Translations under genes and position numbers: made by a program
Notes under the pieces: generated by a model
What the model saw: only the letters and a program-made list of their open reading frames with translations
Told to the model about the DNA's origin: nothing
Database searches by the model: none
Shown here: positions 1-8,709 of the stretch, one piece after another
Layout of the letters: every line of letters starts with the position of its first letter
How positions within the stretch are numbered: the first letter of the stretch is position 1
From: Dyella sp. M7H15-1
GTDB taxonomy: Bacteria > Pseudomonadota > Gammaproteobacteria > Xanthomonadales > Rhodanobacteraceae
Length of the DNA: 64,000 nt
Direction: 5' to 3'
NCBI RefSeq assembly: GCF_004114615.1
Contig: NZ_CP035300.1
Coordinates: 744,001-808,000 of the forward strand

Positions 1-1004
1 ATGATGCCGAACAGGCGCGTGAGATTCACCGGGCCGTTCACTTCATACAATTCGGCTTCGGTCAGGCTGAATTGCTTGAGCAGGTAATTGGTCAGCGGCT
101 TGGGACAATTGTCGGCAACCTCCAGACGCACCGCGTCGCCGAAACGGCGCGAGGACAATTCGCCGCGCAGTGCGCGGGCGAGGTCGTCCATTTCTTCCGG
201 ATCAAGCGTAAGGTCGGCATTGCGGGTCAGGCGGAACTGGTAACAGCCACGCACCTCCATGCCGGGGAACAGTTCTTCAGCGTGCGCGTGGATGATCGAC
301 GACAGCAACACATGGTTCTCGCCACCTTCGCAGACATCGGCCGGCAGGCGAATGATGCGCGGCAAGACGCGCGGCGCCGGCAGGATCGCCAGGCCCGAAT
401 CGCGGCCAAAGGCATCCACGCCTTCCAACTCCACGATGAAGTTGAGGCTCTTGTTGACCAGCAGCGGGAAGGGGTGAGTGGGGTCAAGCCCGATCGGCGT
501 CATCATCGGGGCCACTTCCTGGCGAAAGTAGCGCTGCACCCAGCGTTTTTGCGCAACGCTCCAGCTTTCGCGGCGCACAATGCGGATGCCGTGCTGATCC
601 AGTTCGGGCAGCAGGCGTTCGTTGAGTATCGTGTACTGCCGCGCGATCTGGCGGTGCGCGATCTCGCTGATTTCGACCAGCGCCTGTTTCGGCGTGATGC
701 CATCGGGACCAATGATCTCGTGCCCGTAGACAAGCTGTCCTTTCAGGCCAGCCACGCGGATTTCGAAGAATTCGTCCATATTGCTGGAAAAGATCAGCAG
801 GAACTTCAGCCGTTCCAGCAGAGGAGTGCGTTCATCCAGCGCCTGTTCCAGCACGCGGTTGTTGAACTGCAACTGCGACAGTTCGCGATGGATGTAATAC
901 GCCTTATCGTTCAGATCGACTGTGGGCGTGGCAGGGAGGATGGGGACCTCAGGTGCGATTGTGCTGTCGGCAGGCATGGCGTCTTGGTCGTTGCGTTTGC
1001 TCAT
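1..1004 (-). CDS. ppk1: Polyphosphate kinase 1, N-terminal part (runs off the left edge)
   Basis: The reverse strand is open from an ATG at 1004 to the window edge, giving about 334 residues. PPK1 makes polyphosphate reversibly from ATP. The visible part covers the family's N-terminal domain and the beginning of the middle domain. The start carries the family signature [19 protein letters not shown], followed by [19 protein letters not shown], and later [14 protein letters not shown]. These match the usual PPK1 patterns (N-RELSWL-FN-RVL-EA, SNLDEFF-VR, TP-A-DP-HPFP). The catalytic histidines lie in the missing C-terminal half, so activity cannot be judged. The gene is read away from the MFS gene at 1233. 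The start was chosen because it is the first ATG before the conserved region. Confidence 0.93.
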   Translation of the reverse strand, partial: MSKRNDQDAMPADSTIAPEVPILPATPTVDLNDKAYYIHRELSQLQFNNRVLEQALDERTPLLERLKFLLIFSSNMDEFFEIRVAGLKGQLVYGHEIIGPDGITPKQALVEISEIAHRQIARQYTILNERLLPELDQHGIRIVRRESWSVAQKRWVQRYFRQEVAPMMTPIGLDPTHPFPLLVNKSLNFIVELEGVDAFGRDSGLAILPAPRVLPRIIRLPADVCEGGENHVLLSSIIHAHAEELFPGMEVRGCYQFRLTRNADLTLDPEEMDDLARALRGELSSRRFGDAVRLEVADNCPKPLTNYLLKQFSLTEAELYEVNGPVNLTRLFGI

Positions 1005-1232
1005 CGGTGCACCATCCTGGTAGAGGCTGTGGGCAGCGACGTCGCGCCCGTATGGCTGGGTCACTGCGTAGGCATCTTGCTGGAGGCATTGACGTGGATA
1101 TGGCATCAGCAACGGGATGCCTGGACATCATGCAGCATCTTACGAAAGAAGGTAACGTATGCAGGCCGAACACGGCTACGTTAAGATGAAGCACTTGGCG
1201 AGGCAATCTCGCCGTCTCCCCCCTTGGAATGT

Positions 1233-2459
1233 ATGCAGAACTCCGCCGAATCGGCCTCTCTAACGTCGGGCACGCAGGCCAGTGCTGTTGCGCATCGCAC
1301 CGATTTCGCCATTCTGGGCGCGATCAGTTTTTCACACCTGCTCAACGACATGATCCAATCGCTGATCGTGGCGATCTATCCGATTCTGAAAGGTGGCTTC
1401 AACCTGAGCTTCGCGCAGATCGGTCTGATCACACTGACTTACCAGGTTACGGCTTCGTTACTGCAGCCGCTGGTCGGTATGGTGGCTGATCGCAAGCCCA
1501 TGCCTTATTCCCTGCCGGTAGGCATGGGTTTCACGCTTTGCGGTTTGTTGTTGTTGGCGACTGCACCGAATTTCACAGTGCTGTTACTGGCGGCAGCGCT
1601 GGTAGGCACGGGTTCGTCGGTGTTTCACCCCGAGTCCTCACGCGTCGCGCGCCTGGCTTCGGGTGGACAGCACGGCCTGGCACAATCGTTGTTCCAGGTG
1701 GGCGGCAACACAGGCACGTCGCTCGGGCCGTTGCTGGCAGCGTGGATCATCGTGCCGTATGGCCGCGGCAGTGTGGCCTGGTTCTCGCTGGCTGCCTTGC
1801 TGGCGATGGTGGTGTTGATGCAGGTGGGGCGTTGGTATCGCTTGCATCACGTCAGTCGCAGCAAAGCGGTGCGTCACGTCGCGGGTGAAGCGCTGAGCCG
1901 CAACAAGGTGATCATATGCCTGTTTATTCTAGGCATGCTGATCTTCTCCAAGTATTTCTACCTCGCCAGCATCAGCAGCTATTTCACCTTCTATCTGATC
2001 CACACCTTCAACGTGTCGGTGCAGAGCGCGCAGATACATTTGTTCGTATTTCTGTTCGCGGCGGCGGCCGGTACGATGATGGGTGGCCCCATCGGCGATC
2101 GCATCGGGCGCAAGTGGGTGATCTGGGTGTCGATTCTGGGCGTGGCGCCGTTCACGCTGATGCTGCCGCACGCCAATCTGTTCTGGACCGGCGTGCTGAC
2201 GGTGGTGATCGGTTTGATTCTGTCGTCGGCGTTTTCGGCGATTCTGGTTTACGCGCAGGAGTTGATACCGGGGCGTGTAGGCATGGTCTCCGGCTTGTTC
2301 TTCGGTTTTGCCTTCGGCATGGGCGGTATTGGCGCAGCGGTGTTGGGTCGTGTAGCAGATGCATATGGCATCGATTATGTGTATTCATTGTGTGCGTATT
2401 TGCCGTTGATTGGCATGTTGGCAATTTTTCTGCCGAATTTGGAGCGCCATCCTTCCTGA
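1233..2459 (+). CDS. fsr: MFS transporter, fosmidomycin-resistance (Fsr) type
   Basis: This is a 408-residue inner-membrane protein with about 12 hydrophobic segments. The start of the membrane domain (ISFSHLLNDMIQSLIVAIYP), the loop VGMVADRKPMPYSLPVGM and the stretch STVFHPESSR-like (SSVFHPESSRVARLASGG) are typical of the Fsr subfamily of major facilitator exporters. In E. coli this protein gives fosmidomycin resistance, but the natural substrate is unknown, so only efflux is inferred here. The frame is open from a TTG at 1224. The ATG at 1233 (MQNSAESAS) fits better. It is followed by a gene-free spacer with nested palindromes, so it appears to be a single-gene unit. Confidence 0.85.
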   Translation: MQNSAESASLTSGTQASAVAHRTDFAILGAISFSHLLNDMIQSLIVAIYPILKGGFNLSFAQIGLITLTYQVTASLLQPLVGMVADRKPMPYSLPVGMGFTLCGLLLLATAPNFTVLLLAAALVGTGSSVFHPESSRVARLASGGQHGLAQSLFQVGGNTGTSLGPLLAAWIIVPYGRGSVAWFSLAALLAMVVLMQVGRWYRLHHVSRSKAVRHVAGEALSRNKVIICLFILGMLIFSKYFYLASISSYFTFYLIHTFNVSVQSAQIHLFVFLFAAAAGTMMGGPIGDRIGRKWVIWVSILGVAPFTLMLPHANLFWTGVLTVVIGLILSSAFSAILVYAQELIPGRVGMVSGLFFGFAFGMGGIGAAVLGRVADAYGIDYVYSLCAYLPLIGMLAIFLPNLERHPS

Positions 2460-2523
2460 TTTTGTTGTCCCTGTTCGCTTATTCGCAGGCGGCCCCCTGT
2501 GGCCGCCCGGGCACGCAGCTGTC

Positions 2524-2728
2524 CTCTTGATCACATTTTCGTGCGTGCGAAATGCGCGCTTTTTTGCTCGTCATCCCGGCGCAGGCCGAGACCCAGTGTC
2601 TTCGCTCTTCTTAGAGCGAAGACTAAAGCAGAGTACTGGCGAACTAAAGTCACTGGGTCCCGGGCTGCGCCGGGATGACGAGCGAAGGCGTTTGGCGTTG
2701 AGATTTCGACTAAAAATGTGATCAAGAG
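2524..2728. repeat. Nested palindromic repeat element (REP/MITE-like)
   Basis: Several inverted repeats are stacked inside one another. The outer arms CTCTTGATCACATTTT (2524-2539) and its exact complement (2713-2728) enclose 19-bp perfect arms, GCTCGTCATCCCGGCGCAG (2566-2584) and 2665-2683. Within those lie ACCCAGTG/CACTGGGT and a hairpin GTCTTCGCTCT/AGAGCGAAGAC (2598-2623). The inner arms resemble the REP-like repeat common in Xanthomonadales genomes (known from general experience, not searched here). The element fills the spacer between the fsr-type gene and the peptidase terminator and codes for nothing credible. Confidence 0.8.
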
Positions 2729-2774
2729 ACAGGGCACGCACGGGGCCTACCCCTACGGTATGTCCTGAGGGTAT

Positions 2775-2802
2775 GAAACGGCCCGCATAAGCGGGCCGTT
2801 TC
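2775..2802. terminator. Hairpin terminator after the M16 peptidase gene
   Basis: A 12-bp stem, GAAACGGCCCGC with GCGGGCCGTTTC and an ATAA loop, lies 7 bases beyond the stop codon of the reverse-strand peptidase gene. On the reverse strand the A-rich edge reads as T-rich, so it may work in both directions. Confidence 0.75.
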
Positions 2803-2809
2803 TGCTTCC

Positions 2810-5521
2810 TCAGTGCTTCGCAGGTGGTGGCCCTTGCACCACCTGCATAAGGCTGTGCGGCCTCAGGTATTTCTTGAACGCCGCCTGCACCTGCTCCGGC
2901 GTCATGGACAGGAAATGCTTCGCCGCCACCAGCGGCTGATCCAGCGGCTCGCCATGCCATGCCCAACTCAGCAGCGAACGGCCGATGCTGTTGATGCTGG
3001 CGACGCTTATCGGAATCGAGCGGATTTCGTACTGGCGTGCGTTATTCAGCTCTTCGGCCTTCACGGGTGTGTTCTGCATATCCAGCAGGTTCTGGCGCAC
3101 CAGTCCATCGACTGCCGCCACCTTGTCCGGGTCACTGCCATACTGCACAAAGAAGATCGAGCGTGAGCGGTCTAAGCGCAAGCCGGAGCCCGCACCATAG
3201 GCGTAGCCATGTTTCACGCGGATATCGGCCATTAGGCGCGAGGCAAAGCCGTTGCCGCCGAGCACGTCATTGCCCAGTTGCAGCGCGTAACGGTCGGGGT
3301 TGTGCATGTTGAGTTCAAGCATCTGGCCCATCAGCACCTGGTCTTGCGAGGCATACGGGTTGTCGACCACGGTATAGCCGGCCGGATTGGTGGCGACCGG
3401 CTTGGCGATCACATCCGGTTTCGGACCTTCGGCTTTCCATGCGCCGAAGTAGCGTTCCACCGTGGCCTTGGCCTGGCCCGGCGTGACATGGCCGACCACG
3501 ACGATGGTGGTGAGATCAGGGCGATATGTTTTCGCATAGTAATCCTTGATGTTCTGCAAGGTGAGTTTGTTGACCGTTTCCGGCGTGGCGCGCCGCAGGT
3601 CCGGATCGCCCTTGGGCAGCAGGCCTTCCATCATGGCCTTCATCATCTTGTACTGCGGCGACTGCATTTCGCCGGCCAGGCTGCGCGACAGCGTTTCCTG
3701 CCGCACGGCGAAGCCTTCCTGGGGTAAGGCCGGGTGCAGTTCGTTGTCAGCAAGCAGTTGCATGCCGCGGTCGAACTGGTCGCTGAGCACGGCGATGCCA
3801 AAATCGGTGCCGCCACTTTCCGTGGCGGAGATATCGTCCAGTGCCTTGTGATACGCATTGCGGTCCAGGGTGGTGGAACCGTAATCGAACAGCGTGGACA
3901 GTAGGCGTGACGCACCTTCCTGTCCAGCCGGCTCATGCAGCTTCGGGTTGTTGTCGATATGACCCAGCACCGTCACTGTCTTGCTGATGGTTTCCGGTTG
4001 CACGATCAGACGGATGCCGTTGACAAGCGTCATTTCCACCGGCGCCAGCGTCCAGCGCGGCATGTCCAGCTTGCTCAGCTTTTCAGCGGCCCATTCCGGC
4101 AGTGGCGCATCGAGCTTGTCGTTGCCGGCGAAGGATTCCGAACCGCCAAAGCCGACGCTGTCCGGCGGACGCTTGCCGTTGTTGTCGGAAGTGAGGACCA
4201 CGGTGACACGCTGATCCGGTTTCAGATATTCACGCGCGACGCGATTCACATCATCGACAGTGACATGGCGAATCTGCTGTTCGGCTTCTTCGGGTGAATT
4301 CAGTCCCATCCACGCGATGGCCTGCGACCAGGCACTGGCGAGCGTTACGGCACTGTTCTTGTTGAATTCGGCTTGTGCGATCTCGGAACGCTTGGAGGTT
4401 TCCACCAGTTCGGCAGGTGTGCCGTTTTTCAGCAGGTCGTCGATCACGCCCTGCAGATCGGCTTGCGCCTTCTTGGCGTCGCCGCCCTTGGGGAAGCCGA
4501 CTTCGATGACCCCGACGCCACCGTAGCTGAAAGGCTGCAACTGCGCATCGGCACTCAGTACCTTGCCTTGCACGGCGAGCGCGTTGAGCGAACTGCGTGC
4601 GTTGTTGAGCACGTCCAGCAGAACTTGCGCGGCAGCGTTGTCCTTTTCCTTCATGCCCGGCATGCGATACATGAACTGCACCGAACCCGTGCCTTGCGGG
4701 GTGGTAGCGGTAATCGTTTCCGGTTTGACGGGTTGCAGCTTCAGGGGGGCGGCTTTGGCCAGCTTGCGTTGCGGAATTTTGCCGAACAGTTCCTGCACCG
4801 TGGCGAACGTGCTTGGCGGATCGACATCGCCCACGATCACCAGCAAGGCGTTGTTCGGCGCATACCAGTCCTTGTAGAACGTTTGCAGATGTTCTGCCGT
4901 GGTTTTGTCGAACGACGGACGCGTACCGAGTGCATCTTCCGCGTAGCCGGTGCTTGCGTACAGAATGCGTTCGGCTTTTTGGAAAGCGAGATAACCTGGA
5001 TCGGAAATATCGCGCGAGACTTCCTGTTCGATCGCACCGCGCTCGCGCTCCCAGTCTTTATGGGTGAGCAGCGCGCCTTCCATGCGTGTTGATTCGATGT
5101 GCAGCAGGATGTCGAGATAGTTCGACGGCGCCACGAAGTAATACTGCGTGGCGTCATTCGTGGTGAAGGCATTGTTTTCCGCCCCCATCTTGCCGGTCAT
5201 TTCATTGAGCTGCGCACCGGTCATGCCCTGGCTGTCGCGGAACATCATGTGTTCCAGCGCATGCGCCGTGCCGGGGAAACCCGCCGGCGTGTGATAGCCG
5301 CCGGCCAGATAGGTGATCTGGGTGGTGACCATCGGCGAAAGTGTTTCGCGCACGATGACGACGCGCAGGCCATTGTCCAGGGTGGCACGCAGCACCTTGC
5401 CGTCGCTGGCAACGGCTTGCGAGACGGCGGGTGCATCGGCGAGGGCAGGGATGCTGGTGGCCACCAGCCCCATCCCCAGCATCAAGCTCCATGCCAATGT
5501 CTTGAAGGGTCTGGACATCAT
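2810..5521 (-). CDS. Secreted M16 family zinc metallopeptidase (two-lobe)
   Basis: The product is 903 residues. Residues 1-30 form a signal peptide (MMSRPFKTLA, a hydrophobic run, then ALADA), so the protein should be periplasmic. The inverted zinc motif HxxEH is seen as HALEH at residues 87-91, with the downstream third ligand in ERGAIEQEV. A second M16-type lobe occupies roughly residues 500-900 and ends with the usual R/Y region (LMADIRVKHGYAYGAGSGL), which normally closes the chamber. The reading frame extends further upstream (to 5770), but the ATG pair at 5521 has the ribosome site AGGAAA just before it and directly precedes the signal peptide. It is related to PqqL/pitrilysin-type processing peptidases, and the substrate is unknown. 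It is divergent from the YbjQ gene across a palindromic repeat. Confidence 0.9.
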   Translation of the reverse strand: MMSRPFKTLAWSLMLGMGLVATSIPALADAPAVSQAVASDGKVLRATLDNGLRVVIVRETLSPMVTTQITYLAGGYHTPAGFPGTAHALEHMMFRDSQGMTGAQLNEMTGKMGAENNAFTTNDATQYYFVAPSNYLDILLHIESTRMEGALLTHKDWERERGAIEQEVSRDISDPGYLAFQKAERILYASTGYAEDALGTRPSFDKTTAEHLQTFYKDWYAPNNALLVIVGDVDPPSTFATVQELFGKIPQRKLAKAAPLKLQPVKPETITATTPQGTGSVQFMYRMPGMKEKDNAAAQVLLDVLNNARSSLNALAVQGKVLSADAQLQPFSYGGVGVIEVGFPKGGDAKKAQADLQGVIDDLLKNGTPAELVETSKRSEIAQAEFNKNSAVTLASAWSQAIAWMGLNSPEEAEQQIRHVTVDDVNRVAREYLKPDQRVTVVLTSDNNGKRPPDSVGFGGSESFAGNDKLDAPLPEWAAEKLSKLDMPRWTLAPVEMTLVNGIRLIVQPETISKTVTVLGHIDNNPKLHEPAGQEGASRLLSTLFDYGSTTLDRNAYHKALDDISATESGGTDFGIAVLSDQFDRGMQLLADNELHPALPQEGFAVRQETLSRSLAGEMQSPQYKMMKAMMEGLLPKGDPDLRRATPETVNKLTLQNIKDYYAKTYRPDLTTIVVVGHVTPGQAKATVERYFGAWKAEGPKPDVIAKPVATNPAGYTVVDNPYASQDQVLMGQMLELNMHNPDRYALQLGNDVLGGNGFASRLMADIRVKHGYAYGAGSGLRLDRSRSIFFVQYGSDPDKVAAVDGLVRQNLLDMQNTPVKAEELNNARQYEIRSIPISVASINSIGRSLLSWAWHGEPLDQPLVAAKHFLSMTPEQVQAAFKKYLRPHSLMQVVQGPPPAKH

Positions 5522-5667
5522 GTTTGGTTTTCCTAGTGTGGACAACGGTAGACCGCCGGATGGTGCCACAGTGCCCGGCAGGCGCCTACGTGCCAGAAGT
5601 GGATGCATACCCGCTATCGAGAAGAGACCGTGAAGAGTATCTTCTCGACATGTCGCAGGATTTCCCC

Positions 5668-5829
5668 AGTGTGGTGTCTCGCAAGTAACGTGAATAAATT
5701 CCGAGTGGATTTCGTCGCGAGACAAGGCGCGAGGAGGAGTCATAGTGGGCGCTATGGCGACGACGAGCAACGCAGGATCGTGGCGAAAGACGCCGGAATT
5801 TGTTCGTGTTACTTGTGAGACACCACACT
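5668..5829. repeat. MITE-like element with 36-bp terminal inverted repeats
   Basis: The two ends, 5668-5703 and 5794-5829, are 36-bp inverted copies with four mismatches. Both begin AGTGTGGTGTCTC and finish at AATTCCG. The roughly 90-bp centre shows weaker symmetry and no credible reading frame. The element lies in the spacer between two divergent genes, so it could carry or alter their promoters. No target duplication is evident. Confidence 0.75.
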
Positions 5830-5845
5830 AGGGAGGCGTGAATCT

Positions 5846-6169
5846 ATGCTGGTCGTGACAACCGAAAACGTGCCGGGCCATCAGGTGGTGCAAGTCAAAG
5901 GCCAGGTGTTTGGCGTGGTAGTGCGCAGTCGTGGCATCGGCGGCAACATGCTGGCGGGCATCCGTTCGCTGGTCGGTGGAGAGATCCGTCAATACACGCA
6001 GTTGTTGGAAGAAGCGCGGCGCCATGCACTGGACCGGCTGGTGTCCAACGCCAAGGCGATGGGCGCCAACGCGGTGCTGATGATGCGCTTCGATTCGGCC
6101 GAAATCGGCCAGACCATGAGCGAAATCGTGGCCTATGGCACCGCTGTGGTGTTGGATCCTCCGACGTGA
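5846..6169 (+). CDS. YbjQ/UPF0145 family protein
   Basis: This is a 107-residue protein matching the YbjQ (UPF0145) family along its whole length. It has the opening TTENVPGHQVVQVKGQVFG, the central ARRHALDRLVSNAKAMGANAV-type helix and the closing strand IVAYGTAVVL. The family forms small beta-rich oligomers, is sometimes annotated as heavy-metal binding, and has no proven function. The start ATG follows GGGAGGCG at a good distance. It stands 63 bases before murJ and may share a transcript with it. Confidence 0.85.
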   Translation: MLVVTTENVPGHQVVQVKGQVFGVVVRSRGIGGNMLAGIRSLVGGEIRQYTQLLEEARRHALDRLVSNAKAMGANAVLMMRFDSAEIGQTMSEIVAYGTAVVLDPPT

Positions 6170-6232
6170 GCATGGGGACCCCTGCATGCATTTCAAATGC
6201 TACCCTTGCTGTTTTTCCAGCAGCAGGTAGCT

Positions 6233-7816
6233 ATGACCAAAGAGGCCGGCCGTGGACACGCCCTGCTGGTAGGTGCGGGCATCCTTTGCAGCCGCCTGTT
6301 CGGCCTGGTGCGGCAGCGGGTGTTTTCCCATTATTTCGGCCTCTCCGACGCGGCCGATATCTTCAGCGCCGCACTGCGCGTTCCCAACTTTCTGCAGAAC
6401 CTGTTCGGAGAGGGTGTGCTCTCGGCCTCCTTTATCCCTGTCTACGCCCGACTGCTGGCCCAGCACAAGCAGGAAGAGGCAGATCGCCTTGCCGGTGCCA
6501 TCGCCGCGGCCCTAGCACTGATCATCGCCGTGATCGTGGCGCTGGGCGTGTTGGCGACGCCTTATCTGCTATGGGCGATTGCGCCGGGCTACACGGGTGA
6601 AAAGCGCGAGCTGACCATCCTGATCGTGCGGATCCTTTTCCCCGGCACCGGCATCTTGGTGTGGTCGGCGTGGTGCCTGGGTATTCTCAACAGCCATCAC
6701 AAGTTCTTCCTTTCCTACGTTGCGCCGGTGGTCTGGAATCTTTCCATGATCCTGACCATGTTGTTCTTCCGTCACCGGGATGCGGATCGCCTGATCGTGT
6801 ATCTGGCGTGGGGTACGGTGCTAGGTTGCTTGTTGCAGTTCTTGGTGCAGTTGGGGCCGGTGTTGAAGCTGGTGCCGGGCATGCGCTTGAAGCTTGATTT
6901 GCACAGTCTGCATGTACGGCAAGTGGGGGGTAGTTTCCTGGGCGTGGCGATCGGGCGTGGCGTGGTGCAGATCAGCGCCTTTATCGATCAGGCTATCGCC
7001 ACCTTGCTGGGCAGCGGCGCTATTGCAGGCATGACCACGGCATCGTCGATCAATTTGTTGCCGGTCAGTTTGTTCGGCATGGCGATTTCCGCTTCGGAAC
7101 TGCCGACGTTATCGCGCATGGCGGGCGATGAATGGAGTGCCGACGTGGCCACCAAGCTGTCGGCACGGTTGAACCATGGCCTGGAACGCATCGCCTTTTT
7201 TATTGTGCCTTCGTCGATGGCGTTTTTCGCGCTGGGCAATGTGGTGGTGGCGGCGCTGTATCAATCCGGTGCGTTTACCCGCAAGGATTCGTATTACGTC
7301 TGGGCTATCCTAGCAGGTTCTGGCGTGGGCCTGCTGGCCTCGACCTTTGGCCGGCTTTATGCCTCCACCTATTACGCGATGCGTGATACGCGTACACCAT
7401 TGCGTTTTGCCATCGTGCGCCTGGTTTTTACCGTTGCACTGGGTCTGGCGAGTGCCTTGTTATTGCCAAGGGCGCTGGACATCCCTCTGCAATGGGGTGC
7501 GGTAGGACTTACCGCATCAGCCGGCGTGGCCGGCTGGATCGAGTTCCATTTACTGCGACGCAAGTTGAACAAGCGCATTGGCGCCACCGGTGTGTCGGTG
7601 GCGATGATGGTGAAGCTGTGGTCCGCAGCGGGTTTGGCCGTGTTGGTGGCGTGCATGGTGGAGCATTACCTGCCCCTGTATGGTCCGATCGTGACGGCGA
7701 TATTCGTGCTCTCGACGTACGGCATGGTTTATTTCGGGGTGACCTATCTGATGCGCATCAAGGTATGCGTCGAAGTGTTAGGGAAGATGATGCGGCGCAT
7801 CGGTATCGGCGGATAG
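6233..7816 (+). CDS. murJ: Lipid II flippase MurJ (MviN family)
   Basis: The 527-residue polytopic membrane protein has about 14 hydrophobic segments. It would move the peptidoglycan precursor lipid II across the inner membrane. Family marks include GAGILCSRLFGLVRQRVFS near the N-terminus, FSAALRVPNFLQNLFGEGVLSASFIPVYA, and the central ISASELPTLSR. The charged arginine residues in the first helices that line the cavity in MurJ are kept. The frame is also open from an ATG at 6197. The ATG at 6233 is preferred because AGG lies about 9 bases upstream and because MTKEAGRGHAL aligns with ordinary MurJ starts. Some Xanthomonadales carry another mviN next to rpsT, so this may be a second copy. Confidence 0.9.
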   Translation: MTKEAGRGHALLVGAGILCSRLFGLVRQRVFSHYFGLSDAADIFSAALRVPNFLQNLFGEGVLSASFIPVYARLLAQHKQEEADRLAGAIAAALALIIAVIVALGVLATPYLLWAIAPGYTGEKRELTILIVRILFPGTGILVWSAWCLGILNSHHKFFLSYVAPVVWNLSMILTMLFFRHRDADRLIVYLAWGTVLGCLLQFLVQLGPVLKLVPGMRLKLDLHSLHVRQVGGSFLGVAIGRGVVQISAFIDQAIATLLGSGAIAGMTTASSINLLPVSLFGMAISASELPTLSRMAGDEWSADVATKLSARLNHGLERIAFFIVPSSMAFFALGNVVVAALYQSGAFTRKDSYYVWAILAGSGVGLLASTFGRLYASTYYAMRDTRTPLRFAIVRLVFTVALGLASALLLPRALDIPLQWGAVGLTASAGVAGWIEFHLLRRKLNKRIGATGVSVAMMVKLWSAAGLAVLVACMVEHYLPLYGPIVTAIFVLSTYGMVYFGVTYLMRIKVCVEVLGKMMRRIGIGG

Positions 7817-7912
7817 TTTCCGTGCACGCTATCCACTGTGGCAACATCACCCATTGATGCGTGTCAGCGCGATAGCATGTGCATGACATACTGTTGGTCA
7901 TGGCGAACTTGG

Positions 7913-8281
7913 CTACGCTCCGATCAAGCTTTCGAGCGGAATGTCGAGGTTCTTGTGGAGGTTGCGCACCATCTCCATGGTGAGGCCGCGTTTTCGATTC
8001 AGGACTTCGTAGACGCGGTTCTGCTTGCCAATGAAGGGCACGAGATCTTTAGCGGTGAGCCCTTGCTGCTCCATGCGGAACTTGATGGCTTCGATTGGAT
8101 CGACTACCTCGATTGGGAAACGCCTTGCCTCGTAGCTCTCGATTACTAGGGTCAGGATCTCGAAGCGATCGCCCTCAGCCGAACCCGGCTCCGGCTCGTT
8201 GTCAAAATAGCCAGAAACCTCGCGAAGTGCATCCTGGTAGTCCTTTTGGGTGCGAATGGTGTGGATGGCTGGCTTAGTCAT
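7913..8281 (-). CDS. higA: HigA-type antitoxin with HTH domain
   Basis: A protein of 122 residues with an acidic N-terminal half and an XRE-type helix-turn-helix near the C-terminus (GLTAKDLVPFIGKQNRVYEVL). This is the layout of HigA antitoxins from host-inhibition systems. It would neutralise HigB and repress the operon. Its ATG overlaps the TGA of the upstream toxin gene as ATGA, so the two are translationally coupled. The usual higBA promoter lies upstream of higB, where an IS21 element now sits. Confidence 0.88.
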   Translation of the reverse strand: MTKPAIHTIRTQKDYQDALREVSGYFDNEPEPGSAEGDRFEILTLVIESYEARRFPIEVVDPIEAIKFRMEQQGLTAKDLVPFIGKQNRVYEVLNRKRGLTMEMVRNLHKNLDIPLESLIGA

Positions 8282-8613
8282 AAATCCTCCACGGTCGCCG
8301 CATCGACCTTGTCGTATTCGGCATAGGTGCCGATGAATTTGATGTAGAGCGCCTGGAAACGGTAGGCGACTGCGACAATTAAGCGATAGCTATTGCCCTT
8401 GATGTTGAAGACCACGCGATTCTTGCCGACGAAGCTGACGCTCGCATATTGGTCCTTGATGTCCTGAGGGTTGCTCCAGGAGGCTGCCTTGGCTTCGTCA
8501 TACCATGCCTTGATGGCGTGTGCGGCTGATTGGTATATTTCGACACTTTTCGGATGCACTTGGTCACAGTAGCTTTCCGTCAACTGCGTATTCCGACGAA
8601 ATCGGCCACTCAT
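8278..8613 (-). CDS. higB: HigB-type mRNA interferase toxin with an IS-altered 5' end
   Basis: The core is a complete HigB-like RNase of the RelE superfamily: AIKAWYDEAKAASW, then SVSFVGKNRVVFNIKGNSYRL and the closing FIGTYAEYDKVDA. Such toxins cut mRNA on the ribosome. The oddity is the start. An IS21-family element begins at 8585, within a few bases of the natural start region. Without the element no ATG lies in frame, and the likely native start is the TTG at 8583, giving 101 residues. With it, the frame continues into IS sequence, where an ATG at 8613 adds MSGRFRRNTQ. Expression from an IS-borne start or promoter is possible. Confidence 0.75.
   Translation of the reverse strand: MSGRFRRNTQLTESYCDQVHPKSVEIYQSAAHAIKAWYDEAKAASWSNPQDIKDQYASVSFVGKNRVVFNIKGNSYRLIVAVAYRFQALYIKFIGTYAEYDKVDAATVEDL
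8578..8584 (+). repeat. Target site duplication, left copy (CGTCAAC)
   Basis: These seven bases directly before the IS21 end at 8585 are repeated exactly at 11168-11174, directly after the other end. This marks a simple insertion without later rearrangement. Confidence 0.9.
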
Positions 8614-8709
8614 TCCAGCGCAAATCGGCCACCTGATCCGAGCCAAATCGGCCGGGTCTTCCGAGGTTAATCGGCCACCCCGGCAAAGGCCGTGCGCGGG
8701 GTGGGTGGA

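Noticed and set aside
72-1184. Long forward-strand frame of 370 codons at the left edge
   Set aside because: It lies opposite ppk1, whose reverse-strand translation is clearly the real protein. The forward frame has no family resemblance and is a GC-rich shadow.
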